NCBI RefSeq assembly: GCF_026341275.1
Contig: NZ_JAIFZO010000002.1
Span: 4,308,118-4,372,117, forward strand
Source of the DNA: Streptomyces ortus
Lineage (GTDB): Bacteria > Actinomycetota > Actinomycetes > Streptomycetales > Streptomycetaceae
Length of the DNA: 64,000 bases
Direction: 5' to 3'
Below are positions 17,323-25,985 of this stretch, piece by piece. The notes under the pieces were generated by a model that saw only the letters and a program-made list of their open reading frames with translations, ran no database searches and was not told the DNA's origin. Positions within the stretch are counted from its first letter, which is position 1. Every line of letters begins with the position of its first letter. The position numbers and the translations under genes are program-made.

Positions 17323-17359
17323 CGAAAGGCCGTACACGGACTCCGTGTACGGCCTTTCG
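17323..17359. terminator. Bidirectional terminator
   Basis: A GC-rich hairpin with arms CGAAAGGCCGTACACGGA and its complement (stem about 16 bp) lies between the convergent racemase-like and glycosyltransferase genes. Confidence 0.9.
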
Positions 17360-17386
17360 TGTGCCTGCCCCTGTGGCCCTGTTCGC

Positions 17387-18898
17387 TCAGAGCGAACCGG
17401 GATCCCTCCCTGCGTTGCCCTCGCCGCCGCCCCACTCCACGTGGGGGCCGTCGAAGTGCGCCGCGTGGCGGGGCGGACGGGCCGCGGAACCGAGGACGAA
17501 GGCGTCCTGGGCGCCGTCCAGCACTCCGCCCGACGGATCGTCGTCCCCGGAGCGGCGCACCACGTCCCGCTCGGGCATGAGGATGTCGCGCACGATCACG
17601 GCGCACAGGAACAGCGTCCCCAGGAGATGGACGGCGATGGCCAGCTGGTAGCCCTCCTGGGGCAGTCCCTTGTGGGCGTCGCCGCTGGTCGTGTAGGCGA
17701 GGTACATCCAGATCCCGAGGAAGTACGCGACCTCGCACGCCTGCCAGATCAGGAAGTCCCGCCACTTCGGGCGGGCCAGTACCGCGAGGGGAACCAGCCA
17801 CAGTACGTACTGCGGCGAATAGACCTTGTTGGTGAGGATGAAGGCCGCGACGATCAGGAACGCCAGCTGGGCGAAGCGCGGCCGGCGCGGAGCCCCCAGC
17901 GTGAGAGCCGCGACGCCCGCGCTGGACAGCAGCATCAGTACCGAAGCCCACATGTTGACGGCGTCGGTGTCGAGCGGCGTGTCACCGCGCTGGGACAGGA
18001 TCAGCCAGAAGGAGCCGAAGTCGACTCCTCGTTCCTGGCTGAACGTGTAGAACTTCGACCAGCCCTCGGGCGCCAGGAGCATGACCGGAAGGTTCACGAC
18101 CAGCCAGGAGCCGGCGGCGCCGAGCAGGGCGGTGCCGAACGCGCGCCACCTGCCCGCCCGCCAGCAGAGCACGAACAGGGGTCCCAGCAGCAGCACGGGA
18201 TACAGCTTGGCGGCCGTGGCGAGCCCCAGGAGGACCCCGAAGGCGAGCGGACGGCTCCGGGACCACATCAGCATCGCCGCGGCCGTCAGAGCGACTGCCA
18301 GGAGGTCCCAGTTGATGGTGGCGGTCAGTGCGAAGGCGGGCGCCAGAGCGACCAGCAGGCCGTCCCAGGGACGCCGCCGGTGGGTGCGGGCCACGCAGAC
18401 GGCGATGACGGCCGTGCAGGCCATCAGCATCGCGGCGTTGACCATCCAGTAGACCTGCTCCTGCTCCTGGATGCTTCCGCTGCCCGGCGTGAGCCAGGAG
18501 GCGACCTCCATGAACACGCCGGTGAGCACCGGGTATTCGAGGTACTCCATGTCGCCTTCGAGCTTGTCGAAGTACGGCACGAGCCCGTCGGCGAAGCCCC
18601 GCCCCTGGTAGAGGTGCGGAATGTCCGAATAGCAGGCGTGCGTGTACTGGGAGCTGGCCCCGAAGAACCAGGCACCGTCGTAGCAGGGCAGTTTCTGCAC
18701 CATGCCGAGGGCGAACATGCCGATCGCGACGAGTGCGACGACCCGGACGGGAGTCCACCAGGACACCCCCGTCAGCGCGCGCCGCCCCAGGGGGCCGCCG
18801 AACAGTTCACTGCCGGTCGCCGCGACCGGGTCCTCCTTGGTCGGCGGCACCAGATCTGGCTCGTGCACGCTCGCGCGCGTGGTCTCTGCACTGGGCAT
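17387..18898 (-). CDS. GT87-type polyprenol-phosphate glycosyltransferase, membrane
   Basis: 503 residues from ATG 18898; GGCAGG lies about 10 bases upstream. About ten transmembrane helices follow a ~45-residue polar N-terminus. The first outer loop has CYDGAWFFGASSQYTHACYSD and FADGLVPYFDKLEGDMEYLEYPVL, matching the DUF2029/GT87 mannosyl- and arabinosyl-transferase family that uses polyprenyl-phosphate sugars outside the membrane. The acceptor glycan is not known. It lies 154 bp downstream of ponA on the same strand, so an envelope role is plausible. Confidence 0.8.
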   Translation of the reverse strand: MPSAETTRASVHEPDLVPPTKEDPVAATGSELFGGPLGRRALTGVSWWTPVRVVALVAIGMFALGMVQKLPCYDGAWFFGASSQYTHACYSDIPHLYQGRGFADGLVPYFDKLEGDMEYLEYPVLTGVFMEVASWLTPGSGSIQEQEQVYWMVNAAMLMACTAVIAVCVARTHRRRPWDGLLVALAPAFALTATINWDLLAVALTAAAMLMWSRSRPLAFGVLLGLATAAKLYPVLLLGPLFVLCWRAGRWRAFGTALLGAAGSWLVVNLPVMLLAPEGWSKFYTFSQERGVDFGSFWLILSQRGDTPLDTDAVNMWASVLMLLSSAGVAALTLGAPRRPRFAQLAFLIVAAFILTNKVYSPQYVLWLVPLAVLARPKWRDFLIWQACEVAYFLGIWMYLAYTTSGDAHKGLPQEGYQLAIAVHLLGTLFLCAVIVRDILMPERDVVRRSGDDDPSGGVLDGAQDAFVLGSAARPPRHAAHFDGPHVEWGGGEGNAGRDPGSL

Positions 18899-19051
18899 GC
18901 CGCACATCCTGCCGTACGTGCCCTGGAAGACGCCGAGGGCGGGCGGGTTCGGGCCCGGCAGGAGCTCGGCGGGGCGCCGAACCTCCCACAAAAAGCGAGT
19001 GGCCGCCGACCGGAGCCGGCGACCACGTCGCGTCGAAGGAATGTCCGCCCG

Positions 19052-21727
19052 CTAGCCCGAGGTCCCCTGGAACAGGCCTCCGTTGCCGTTGCCTCTGCTG
19101 TTCCCGCCGTTCTCCTCCGTGGACTCGGAGCTCGTGGGACTCGCGCCGCCGTCCGTACCGCCGGTGTCGGTCTCACCGGTGCTGGCCCCGCCGTCGTCCT
19201 CGCACCCGAAGCCGAAGGCGCCGCAGGACTCACTCGTGGTGGGGCTCGGAGGCTGTTCGCTCTTCGTCGGTGTGGGATCCGGCGACTCGGTCTCTTCCTC
19301 CTCCTCCGTCTCGGTGGGAGTGGGAGTGGGAGTCGGGACCACGACGTCGTTGACGACCTCGCCGATGGGCTCGGGCGTCGGGAACTGCTCGACCTTCGCG
19401 CCCTTGAGCGCCTGCTCCATGTAGTCGTGCCAGATCTCGGCCGGGAACGAGGCGCCGTGGATCTTGTCCTGGCCACCCGTTCCGTACATCTCCAGGAACT
19501 CGCGCTTCTTGTTGGACTCGTCGTCGTCCAGGCGGTACATGGAGATCGCGGTGGAGAGCTGCGGGGTGTAGCCGACGAACCAGGCGGACTTGTTGCCGTC
19601 GGTCGTACCGGTCTTGCCCGCCACCGGCCGGTTGCTCAGCTTCGCCGCGGTACCGGTGCCCTCGTCGACGACGGTCTTGAGGACGTCGGTGACGTTGTCG
19701 GCGACCTGCGCCGTGAAGGCCTGCTTCGCCTTGGCGGAGTTCTCGTGCGTGAAGACCGTTCCGTCCTTGTCGGTGATCTCGTCGACCGAGTACGGCTCGT
19801 TCTGCTTGCCGCTCGCCGCGAAGGTGGCGTACGCGCCGGCCATGCGGATCGCGCTCGGGTCGGAGGTGCCGATGGAGAAGGACGGGAAGTTGGCGCTGGC
19901 CAGGCTGCCTTCCTTGATGCCGGCGTCCACGGCGGACTCCCGCACCTTGTCCAGACCGACGTTCATGCCCAGCTGGACGTAGGCGGAGTTCGAGGAGACC
20001 CTCATCGCCTCACGCAGGTCGATCTGGAAGGTGGGCGGGTTGTACGACTCGTCGCCGTCGTTCCGCTGCAGCCATTCCTTCTCGTCCTTGTCCTTCCAGA
20101 CCGTCCCGTCGTAGTCCTCGATCTTCAGCTTGTTCTTGCCGCTGTACAGGCTCTTCGGAGAGACCTTGATCCGCTCGTCCTGGGCCTGGGTCGGCTCCAG
20201 GTCGGGATCGCGCACGCCCCACTTCATGGCCGCCGCGAGGACGAACGGCTTGAAGGTCGAACCGACCTGGGCGCCCGTCTGGTCGGCGTTGTTGGTGAAG
20301 TGCTTGGTCGCGTCCACACCGCCGTAGATGGCCTTGATGGCACCGGTCGCCGGGTCCACCGAGGCTCCGCCGAACTGGACGTGCTTGTCCGTCTTCGGCC
20401 GTTCCTTCTCCTTGATGTTCTCCTTGCGGACCTTCTTCACCGCGGCTTCGAGCTGGCCGACCTTCTTCTTGTCGAAGGTCGTGTGGATCTCGTAGCCGCC
20501 GTCACGCAGCTGCTTCTCGGTGATCCCGGTCTTCTCGCTGTTGTTGACGATGTACGCCTTGGCGAGGTCGACCAGATAACCGACCTGACCGCCCAGCTGG
20601 GCGTTCGACCGGGGACTCTGCAGCTTCGGGAAGTCGGGGTACTTGGCGCGTACCGACTCCTCCAGGTGCCCGTCCTTGACCATCTCGCCGAGGATCCAGC
20701 GCCAGCGGATCTCCGCGCGCTCGCGGTTGGCCGCGGGGGTGGCCGACGGGTCGATCGACTCCGCACCCGCCGGGTCGTAGTACGTGGCGCCCTTGAGCAC
20801 CGCCGCCAGGAAGGCGCACTGGCTCGGGTTGAGGTCCTCGGCGTCCTTGTCGAAGTACGTACGCGCGGCGGCCTGGATTCCGTAGGCACCGCGGCCGTAG
20901 TAAGCCGAGTTCAGATAGCCGGCCATGATGTCTTCTTTGTCGACGTTGGCGCCGACCTTGATCGAGACGAAGAGCTCCTTGAACTTACGGGAGATCGTCT
21001 GCGACTGGTCCTCCAGCATGGCGTTCTTCACGTACTGCTGGGTGATCGTGGAGCCGCCCTGGGTCTGACCGCCCTTGGCCATGTTGAACAGCGCCCGGCC
21101 GATACCCATGGGGTCGACGCCCCGGTCGTTCTCGAACGTCTTGTTCTCGGCCGAGATGACGGCGTAGCGCATCTCCTTGGGAATCCGGGAGTAGTCGATG
21201 ATCTGCCGGTTCGTCTCACCACCGGTGGCGACCATCTGGGTGCCGTCGGCCCAGTAGTAGACGTTGTTCTGCGCCTCCGCCGTCTTGGCGACGTCCGGCA
21301 GGCCCACCAGCGCGTACGCGACTCCCGCGACCGCCATCATGCTGCCGAAGAAGCCGATGACCAGTCCCGTCACCAGCTTCCAGGACGGCACCCAGCGGGT
21401 CGCCCCGTACTTGCCCGCGCGCGGGTAGTCGATGATCCGCTTCTTCGGCGGTACGGACCCACGCCCCCGGCCACGGCCTCCCTGCCCCGCGCCGTCGGCC
21501 GCTCTGCGTCGACCGGCGCCGCCGCCGTTTCTCTGTGCCGCCCGCCGGGCCTCGGCGCGACTGGCGAACGGGCGTTCCTCACCCCCCGAGTCATATGAAT
21601 CGGAAGGAGACTCGGTTGCGCCTCGCGGTGCCGCACGGCGGCCGGAGGACGAGCCGGTCTGGCCGCGTCGGGCCGCGGCCCGACCGCCACCTTGCGGCTG
21701 CGGCGATTTGCGACGGTGCTCGCTCAT
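19052..21727 (-). CDS. Class A penicillin-binding protein (transglycosylase/transpeptidase)
   Basis: 891 residues from ATG 21727. A basic, disordered cytoplasmic region (about 1-115) precedes one membrane anchor (LVTGLVIGFFGSMMAVAGVAYAL). The GT51 domain shows SAENKTFENDRGVDPMGIGRA and GGSTITQQYVKN. The transpeptidase domain has STFK, SNSAY and KTGTTDGNKSAWFVGYT, the three penicillin-binding boxes. The last ~120 residues are Thr/Glu/Pro/Ser-rich with poly-Glu and a Gly/Asn tail. It builds and cross-links peptidoglycan at the outer membrane face; this is the PonA-like copy usual in this locus. Confidence 0.95.
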   Translation of the reverse strand: MSEHRRKSPQPQGGGRAAARRGQTGSSSGRRAAPRGATESPSDSYDSGGEERPFASRAEARRAAQRNGGGAGRRRAADGAGQGGRGRGRGSVPPKKRIIDYPRAGKYGATRWVPSWKLVTGLVIGFFGSMMAVAGVAYALVGLPDVAKTAEAQNNVYYWADGTQMVATGGETNRQIIDYSRIPKEMRYAVISAENKTFENDRGVDPMGIGRALFNMAKGGQTQGGSTITQQYVKNAMLEDQSQTISRKFKELFVSIKVGANVDKEDIMAGYLNSAYYGRGAYGIQAAARTYFDKDAEDLNPSQCAFLAAVLKGATYYDPAGAESIDPSATPAANRERAEIRWRWILGEMVKDGHLEESVRAKYPDFPKLQSPRSNAQLGGQVGYLVDLAKAYIVNNSEKTGITEKQLRDGGYEIHTTFDKKKVGQLEAAVKKVRKENIKEKERPKTDKHVQFGGASVDPATGAIKAIYGGVDATKHFTNNADQTGAQVGSTFKPFVLAAAMKWGVRDPDLEPTQAQDERIKVSPKSLYSGKNKLKIEDYDGTVWKDKDEKEWLQRNDGDESYNPPTFQIDLREAMRVSSNSAYVQLGMNVGLDKVRESAVDAGIKEGSLASANFPSFSIGTSDPSAIRMAGAYATFAASGKQNEPYSVDEITDKDGTVFTHENSAKAKQAFTAQVADNVTDVLKTVVDEGTGTAAKLSNRPVAGKTGTTDGNKSAWFVGYTPQLSTAISMYRLDDDESNKKREFLEMYGTGGQDKIHGASFPAEIWHDYMEQALKGAKVEQFPTPEPIGEVVNDVVVPTPTPTPTETEEEEETESPDPTPTKSEQPPSPTTSESCGAFGFGCEDDGGASTGETDTGGTDGGASPTSSESTEENGGNSRGNGNGGLFQGTSG

Positions 21728-22101
21728 CGAACGATTACTCCTCGGGCAGGCGCACCTGAGCGCACCTGGAAACGGCAGCTGGTTTCCGGTCCCCCCGAAG
21801 TACGGATGCGGTCGTTTTTACATTCATCCGTACTGCACCGAGGACAAGGACGTCCCCAGGCGTCACTCGGTTCCCGGTGGTTTGCATGGCGGACAGACTA
21901 CGCACCGTCAAAACCTGCCTAGCACCGAAGTTCACCCCAAAACAGGCAACTTGCTTCCTACGAATCGGTGATGTGACGCCGTTCACCGTGCCCCCTCTTG
22001 TCGCAGGCGGAGTACCGATCTATCGTTCTGATGTATCGAGTCGATACATCAGCTCGGCATAAAGACCGTCACGGCAGGGCCGCGGCAGAGAGGAGGCGAC
22101 G
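21728..22101. other. Divergent promoter region of the PBP gene and padR (374 bp)
   Basis: It holds the PadR-type palindrome at 22029-22051. Stretches near 21800-21835 and 21930-22020 are AT-rich for this genome, as expected for promoters. I could not fix -35/-10 pairs with confidence, and saw no small gene with a ribosome binding site. Confidence 0.5.
22029..22051. promoter_or_regulatory. Perfect palindrome, likely PadR operator
   Basis: TGATGTATCGA and its exact complement flank a single G (11-bp arms). It lies 51 bp before the padR start, in an otherwise unrelated AT-rich stretch. PadR dimers bind such near-perfect palindromes, so autoregulation and control of the downstream inositol-phosphate synthase gene are likely (inference). 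Confidence 0.7.
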
Positions 22102-22785
22102 ATGAGCCGGCGTTCCGGGATCCTTGAGTTCGCCGTCCTCGGCCTTCTCCGCGAGTCCCCGATGCACGGCTATGAGCTGCGCAAACGTCTCAATACGTCA
22201 CTGGGAGTGTTCCGTGCGTTCAGCTACGGGACGCTCTACCCCTGCCTCAAGACGCTGGTCACCAACGGCTGGTTGATCGAGGAGCCGGGGAACACCTCCG
22301 AGGACGCCCTCGCGGCGCCACTCGCAGGACGTCGCGCCAAGATCGTCTACCGGTTGACGGCCGAAGGTAAGGAACACTTCGAGGACCTTCTCTCGCAGAC
22401 GGGTCCCGACGCGTACGAGGACGAGCATTTCGCCGCTCGTTTCGCCTTCTTCGGCCAGACGTCACGGGATGTACGGATGCGGGTCCTCGAAGGCCGCCGC
22501 AGCCGTCTCGAAGAGCGCCTGGAGAAGATGCGCGCCTCGCTGGCACGCACCCGGGAGCGACTCGACGACTACACGCTTGAGCTCCAGCGCCACGGAATGG
22601 AGTCCGTGGAGCGCGAAGTGCGCTGGCTGAACGAGCTCATCGAGAGCGAGCGGGCGGGCCGGGACCATCGGCGTCCCGGACCCGACGTCTCCGCTCAGCA
22701 GGACAACACATCTGGGGAGTCGGGCGGCCTGCCCCGGCCCGGGGGCACCCCCGGGCCGGATCCGTCCGACGACACTGCCACGTGA
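22102..22785 (+). CDS. PadR-family transcriptional regulator
   Basis: 227 residues from ATG 22102, with GAGAGGAGG upstream. The winged-helix domain (about 1-95) is typical of PadR: ILEFAVLGLLRESPMHGYEL, RAFSYGTLYPCLKTLVTNGWL and the wing AKIVYRLTAEGKEHFEDLL. The C-terminal half is a long charged helical region (RRSRLEERLEKMRASLARTRERL), as in the dimerising domain. The extreme C-terminus is Pro/Gly-rich. The inositol-phosphate synthase gene starts 44 bp downstream, so the two are probably one operon, with this protein as its regulator. Confidence 0.9.
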   Translation: MSRRSGILEFAVLGLLRESPMHGYELRKRLNTSLGVFRAFSYGTLYPCLKTLVTNGWLIEEPGNTSEDALAAPLAGRRAKIVYRLTAEGKEHFEDLLSQTGPDAYEDEHFAARFAFFGQTSRDVRMRVLEGRRSRLEERLEKMRASLARTRERLDDYTLELQRHGMESVEREVRWLNELIESERAGRDHRRPGPDVSAQQDNTSGESGGLPRPGGTPGPDPSDDTAT

Positions 22786-22829
22786 AGTCCGCCAAGGGCT
22801 TCACCGAGTACACACAGGGAGCAACCGGA

Positions 22830-23912
22830 ATGGGTTCGGTTCGCGTAGCCATCGTCGGCGTGGGCAACTGCGCCGCCTCGCTGGTTCAGGGCGTCGAGTA
22901 CTACAAGGACGCCGACCCGGCGTCCAAGGTGCCGGGCCTGATGCACGTCCAGTTCGGCGAATACCACGTCGGTGACGTCGAATTCGTCGCCGCCTTCGAC
23001 GTCGACGCGAAGAAGGTCGGCCTCGACCTCTCGGACGCCATCGGCGCCAGCGAGAACAACACCATCAAGATCTGTGACGTCCCGAACAAGGGCATCACGG
23101 TCCAGCGCGGCCACACCCACGACGGGCTCGGCAAGTACTACCGCGAGACCATCGAGGAGTCCACGGAGACCCCGGTCGACGTCGTCCAGGTCCTCCGGGA
23201 CAAGCAGGTGGACGTCCTCATCTGCTACCTGCCCGTCGGTTCCGAGGACGCGGCGAAGTTCTACGCCCAGTGCGCCATCGACGCCAAGGTCGCGTTCGTC
23301 AACGCTCTGCCGGTCTTCATCGCCGGCACCAAGGAGTGGGCGGACAAGTTCACCGAGGCGGGCGTCCCGATCGTCGGCGACGACATCAAGTCGCAGGTCG
23401 GCGCCACCATCACGCACCGCGTGATGGCGAAGCTGTTCGAGGACCGCGGTGTCCGTCTTGAGCGCACCATGCAGCTCAACGTCGGCGGCAACATGGACTT
23501 CAAGAACATGCTGGAGCGCGACCGCCTGGAGTCCAAGAAGATCTCGAAGACGCAGGCCGTCACCTCGCAGATCCCCGACCGTGACATGGGCGCGAAGAAC
23601 GTCCACATCGGTCCCTCGGACTACGTGGCCTGGCTCGACGACCGCAAGTGGGCGTATGTCCGCCTTGAGGGCCGCGCCTTCGGTGACGTCCCGCTGAACC
23701 TGGAGTACAAGCTGGAGGTGTGGGACTCCCCGAACTCCGCTGGTGTCATCATCGACGCCCTGCGCGCCGCGAAGATCGCCAAGGACCGCGGCATCGGCGG
23801 CCCGATCCTCTCCGCGTCGAGCTACTTCATGAAGTCCCCGCCGGTCCAGTACTTCGACGACGAGGCCTACGCGAACGTCGAGAAGTTCATCAAGGGCGAG
23901 GTCGAGCGCTAA
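22830..23912 (+). CDS. ino1: Inositol-3-phosphate synthase
   Basis: 360 residues from ATG 22830, with CAGGGAG upstream; an in-frame ATG at 22782 is a less likely start. The NAD-binding N-terminus reads MGSVRVAIVGVGNCAASLVQ. Core motifs of the actinobacterial enzyme are present: QLNVGGNMDFKNML, DRDMGAKNVHIGPSDYV and PPVQYFDDEAYANVEKF. It converts glucose-6-phosphate to inositol-3-phosphate using NAD, feeding mycothiol and phosphatidylinositol synthesis. It ends before a terminator at 23937-23970. Confidence 0.95.
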   Translation: MGSVRVAIVGVGNCAASLVQGVEYYKDADPASKVPGLMHVQFGEYHVGDVEFVAAFDVDAKKVGLDLSDAIGASENNTIKICDVPNKGITVQRGHTHDGLGKYYRETIEESTETPVDVVQVLRDKQVDVLICYLPVGSEDAAKFYAQCAIDAKVAFVNALPVFIAGTKEWADKFTEAGVPIVGDDIKSQVGATITHRVMAKLFEDRGVRLERTMQLNVGGNMDFKNMLERDRLESKKISKTQAVTSQIPDRDMGAKNVHIGPSDYVAWLDDRKWAYVRLEGRAFGDVPLNLEYKLEVWDSPNSAGVIIDALRAAKIAKDRGIGGPILSASSYFMKSPPVQYFDDEAYANVEKFIKGEVER

Positions 23913-23936
23913 AAGCTCGCTCCACGCACGGCTGTT

Positions 23937-23970
23937 GAGGGTCCCCGGGGGCATCGCTCCGGGGGCCCTC
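23937..23970 (+). terminator. Hairpin terminator after inositol-phosphate synthase
   Basis: A 12-bp stem (GAGGGTCCCCGG with CCGGGGGCCCTC, one G-U pair) lies 25 bp after the stop codon. Confidence 0.75.
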
Positions 23971-23992
23971 TGCCTGTGCGAGGCTTTGACCC

Positions 23993-25258
23993 ATGGCTGT
24001 CGTGAGTGACCTGCGCGTACTCCTGCGCTTCAGGAACTTCCGGCGTCTGCTCGCCGTCCGGCTGCTGTCGCAGGGCGCCGACGGTGTCTACCAGGTCGCG
24101 CTCGCCACCTACGTCGTCTTCTCGCCGGAGAAGCAGACCTCGGCCGCCGCGATCGCCTCCGCGATGGCGGTCCTGCTCCTCCCGTACTCCCTCGTCGGCC
24201 CCTTCGCGGGCGTCCTCCTGGACCGCTGGAGACGCCGCCAGGTCTTCCTGTACGGGAACCTGCTGCGGGCGCTCCTGGCGTCCCTTACGGCCGTTCTGAT
24301 GCTCAGCGGTGTCCCGGACTGGCTCTTCTACGCCTCCGCGCTGTGCGTGACCGCCGTCAACCGGTTCGTGCTCGCGGGCCTGTCCGCCGCGCTGCCCCGC
24401 GTGGTCGACTCCGAGCGCCTGGTGATGGCCAACTCCCTGTCGCCCACGGCCGGCACACTCGCCGCGACCCTCGGCGGCGGCCTCGCCTTCGTCGTACGCC
24501 TCGTGGGCTCCGACTCCGACGCGGCGGTCGTCCTGGTGGGAGCGGCCCTGTACGTGTGCTCCGCGCTCGCCGCACTGCGACTGGCCCCGGATCTGCTGGG
24601 CCCCGAACGGCGGTCGGTGCGGCCCCGGCTGAGGACGGCCGTACTCGGCACGGCGCGCGGCCTGGTCGCGGGCGTGCGTCATCTGGCCGAGCCCGCGCGC
24701 CGCGAGGCCGCCTGGGCACTGGCCGCGATGACCCTGATGCGGTTCTGCTACGGCGCGCTGACGGTCATGGTACTGATGCTCTGCCGGTACGCCTGGTCGT
24801 CCGGCCCCGACGACGACGGGCTCGCCCTGCTCGGCCTGGCCGTGGGGATCTCCGGGGCGGGCTTCTTCGCCGCGGCCGTACTGACTCCGGCGGGCGCGAA
24901 CCGGTTCGGACCCGGCGGCTGGATCATCGCCTGCGCGGCGTGTGCCGCGGTCCTGGAACCGGCCCTCGGCCTGTCGTTCACCGAAGTCCCCCTCCTGATC
25001 GCGGCCTTCGTCCTGGGACTCATCACCCAGGGCGCGAAGATCGCCACGGACACCGTCGTCCAGTCGTCCGTCGAGGACGGCTTCCGTGGCCGGATCTTCG
25101 CGGTGTACGACGTCCTGTTCAACGTCGCCTTCGTCGGCGCCGCAGGAGTAGCCGCCCTGATGCTGCCCTCTGACGGCCGATCCGTGGCGCTTGTGGTCAC
25201 GGTGGCCGTTATCTACGGGGCGGTTGCTGCGGCTATGGCCCGCTTTGAGCACCAGTAA
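23993..25258 (+). CDS. MFS transporter (DHA3-like)
   Basis: 421 residues from ATG 23993. About 12 helices are visible, with a DHA3-type N-terminus (RFRNFRRLLAVRLLSQGADG, then YQVALATYVVFSPEK) and the motif-A-like loop GVLLDRWRRRQVF between helices 2 and 3. It resembles macrolide-efflux-type MFS proteins of actinobacteria; the substrate is unknown. It follows the inositol-phosphate synthase gene after a terminator, so it probably has its own promoter. Confidence 0.85.
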   Translation: MAVVSDLRVLLRFRNFRRLLAVRLLSQGADGVYQVALATYVVFSPEKQTSAAAIASAMAVLLLPYSLVGPFAGVLLDRWRRRQVFLYGNLLRALLASLTAVLMLSGVPDWLFYASALCVTAVNRFVLAGLSAALPRVVDSERLVMANSLSPTAGTLAATLGGGLAFVVRLVGSDSDAAVVLVGAALYVCSALAALRLAPDLLGPERRSVRPRLRTAVLGTARGLVAGVRHLAEPARREAAWALAAMTLMRFCYGALTVMVLMLCRYAWSSGPDDDGLALLGLAVGISGAGFFAAAVLTPAGANRFGPGGWIIACAACAAVLEPALGLSFTEVPLLIAAFVLGLITQGAKIATDTVVQSSVEDGFRGRIFAVYDVLFNVAFVGAAGVAALMLPSDGRSVALVVTVAVIYGAVAAAMARFEHQ

Positions 25259-25372
25259 GTGTCACATCAAGGACACAGAGGCACTCCGGGCTACGGAGTT
25301 GTCAGTGGGGCCGGATAGCTTACGTGCGTCTTATTTCGCGCCACGCGCTCCACGTTCGAGGGGGACCTCCAA

Positions 25373-25861
25373 GTGACCACACCACCGCCGCAGGGCCAGA
25401 ATCCGTTCGCTCAGGGCCAGCCGGCCGAGGGAAATCCCTACGGCCAGCAGCCGCCCCAGGGCAACCCCTACGGGCAGCAGCCCCCGCAGGGCTACCCGCA
25501 GCAGCCGAACGCTCCCTACGCCCCGGTCACGCCGGAGCCCCCGAAGCGCAACCTCAAGAAGTACCTGCGCTTCGCCATCCCCGTCGTCGTCCTCATAGTC
25601 GCCGTGGGCGGCTGGATCGCGAGCCGGGACGATGCGTCCAGCGCCAAGGTCGGCGACTGCATGAGCATCGGCAACCCGAACAGCACCACCGACCCGGAGC
25701 TTGAGGTCGTGGACTGCGGCGACTCCAAGGCCGCGTACAAGGTCGAGCAGAAGAAGAGCGACAACTCCGGCTGCGACCGCACCAAGTACGCCGAGTACAC
25801 CGAGACCGGTGGCAGCAGCGACTTCACTCTCTGCCTGTCGGAGTACTCCTCGAAGAAGTAA
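25373..25861 (+). CDS. Membrane-anchored protein with repetitive Pro/Gln tail and small extracellular domain
   Basis: 162 residues from GTG 25373 (GGGGACCTCC upstream). Residues 1-60 are cytoplasmic and repetitive (two NPYGQQPPQG units and relatives). One transmembrane segment follows (FAIPVVVLIVAVGGWIA), then about 85 extracellular residues with four Cys that could form disulfides (VGDCMSIG, EVVDCGDSKA, SGCDRTKY, FTLCLSEY). This is the LppU-like secreted-domain layout widespread in Streptomyces. The function is unknown. Confidence 0.8.
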   Translation: MTTPPPQGQNPFAQGQPAEGNPYGQQPPQGNPYGQQPPQGYPQQPNAPYAPVTPEPPKRNLKKYLRFAIPVVVLIVAVGGWIASRDDASSAKVGDCMSIGNPNSTTDPELEVVDCGDSKAAYKVEQKKSDNSGCDRTKYAEYTETGGSSDFTLCLSEYSSKK

Positions 25862-25876
25862 GAGCCTGCTGACGCA

Positions 25877-25912
25877 CGAGGGCCGTTGTTTCACGTGAAA
25901 CAACGGCCCTCG
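25877..25912. terminator. 36-bp perfect palindrome centred on an exact parS site
   Basis: The palindrome is perfect over all 36 bp and its central 14 bp (25888-25901) is GTTTCACGTGAAAC. It lies 15 bp after the stop of the secreted-domain gene, so its RNA forms a GC-based hairpin suited to termination. The same bases therefore serve as a ParB site in DNA. Confidence 0.85.
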
Positions 25913-25927
25913 GCGTATCCGGTGACA

Positions 25928-25971
25928 GTGGGGCGTGCTCATGTTTCACGTGAAACATGAGCACGCCCCAC
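25928..25971. terminator. 44-bp perfect palindrome centred on an exact parS site
   Basis: Perfect over 44 bp; the central 14 bp (25943-25956) is parS. It lies 14 bp beyond the end of pcnA, which is convergent, so it should terminate pcnA and back up the terminator at 25877-25912. The two parS centres are 55 bp apart. Confidence 0.85.
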
Positions 25972-25985
25972 GCGTGTGTGCGTTC

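Noticed and set aside
16892..21598. A 1568-codon open frame on the plus strand
   Set aside because: It crosses the alr-like gene, a terminator and the antisense of the glycosyltransferase and PBP genes. Composition is Arg/Gly/Val-rich, as in shadow frames.
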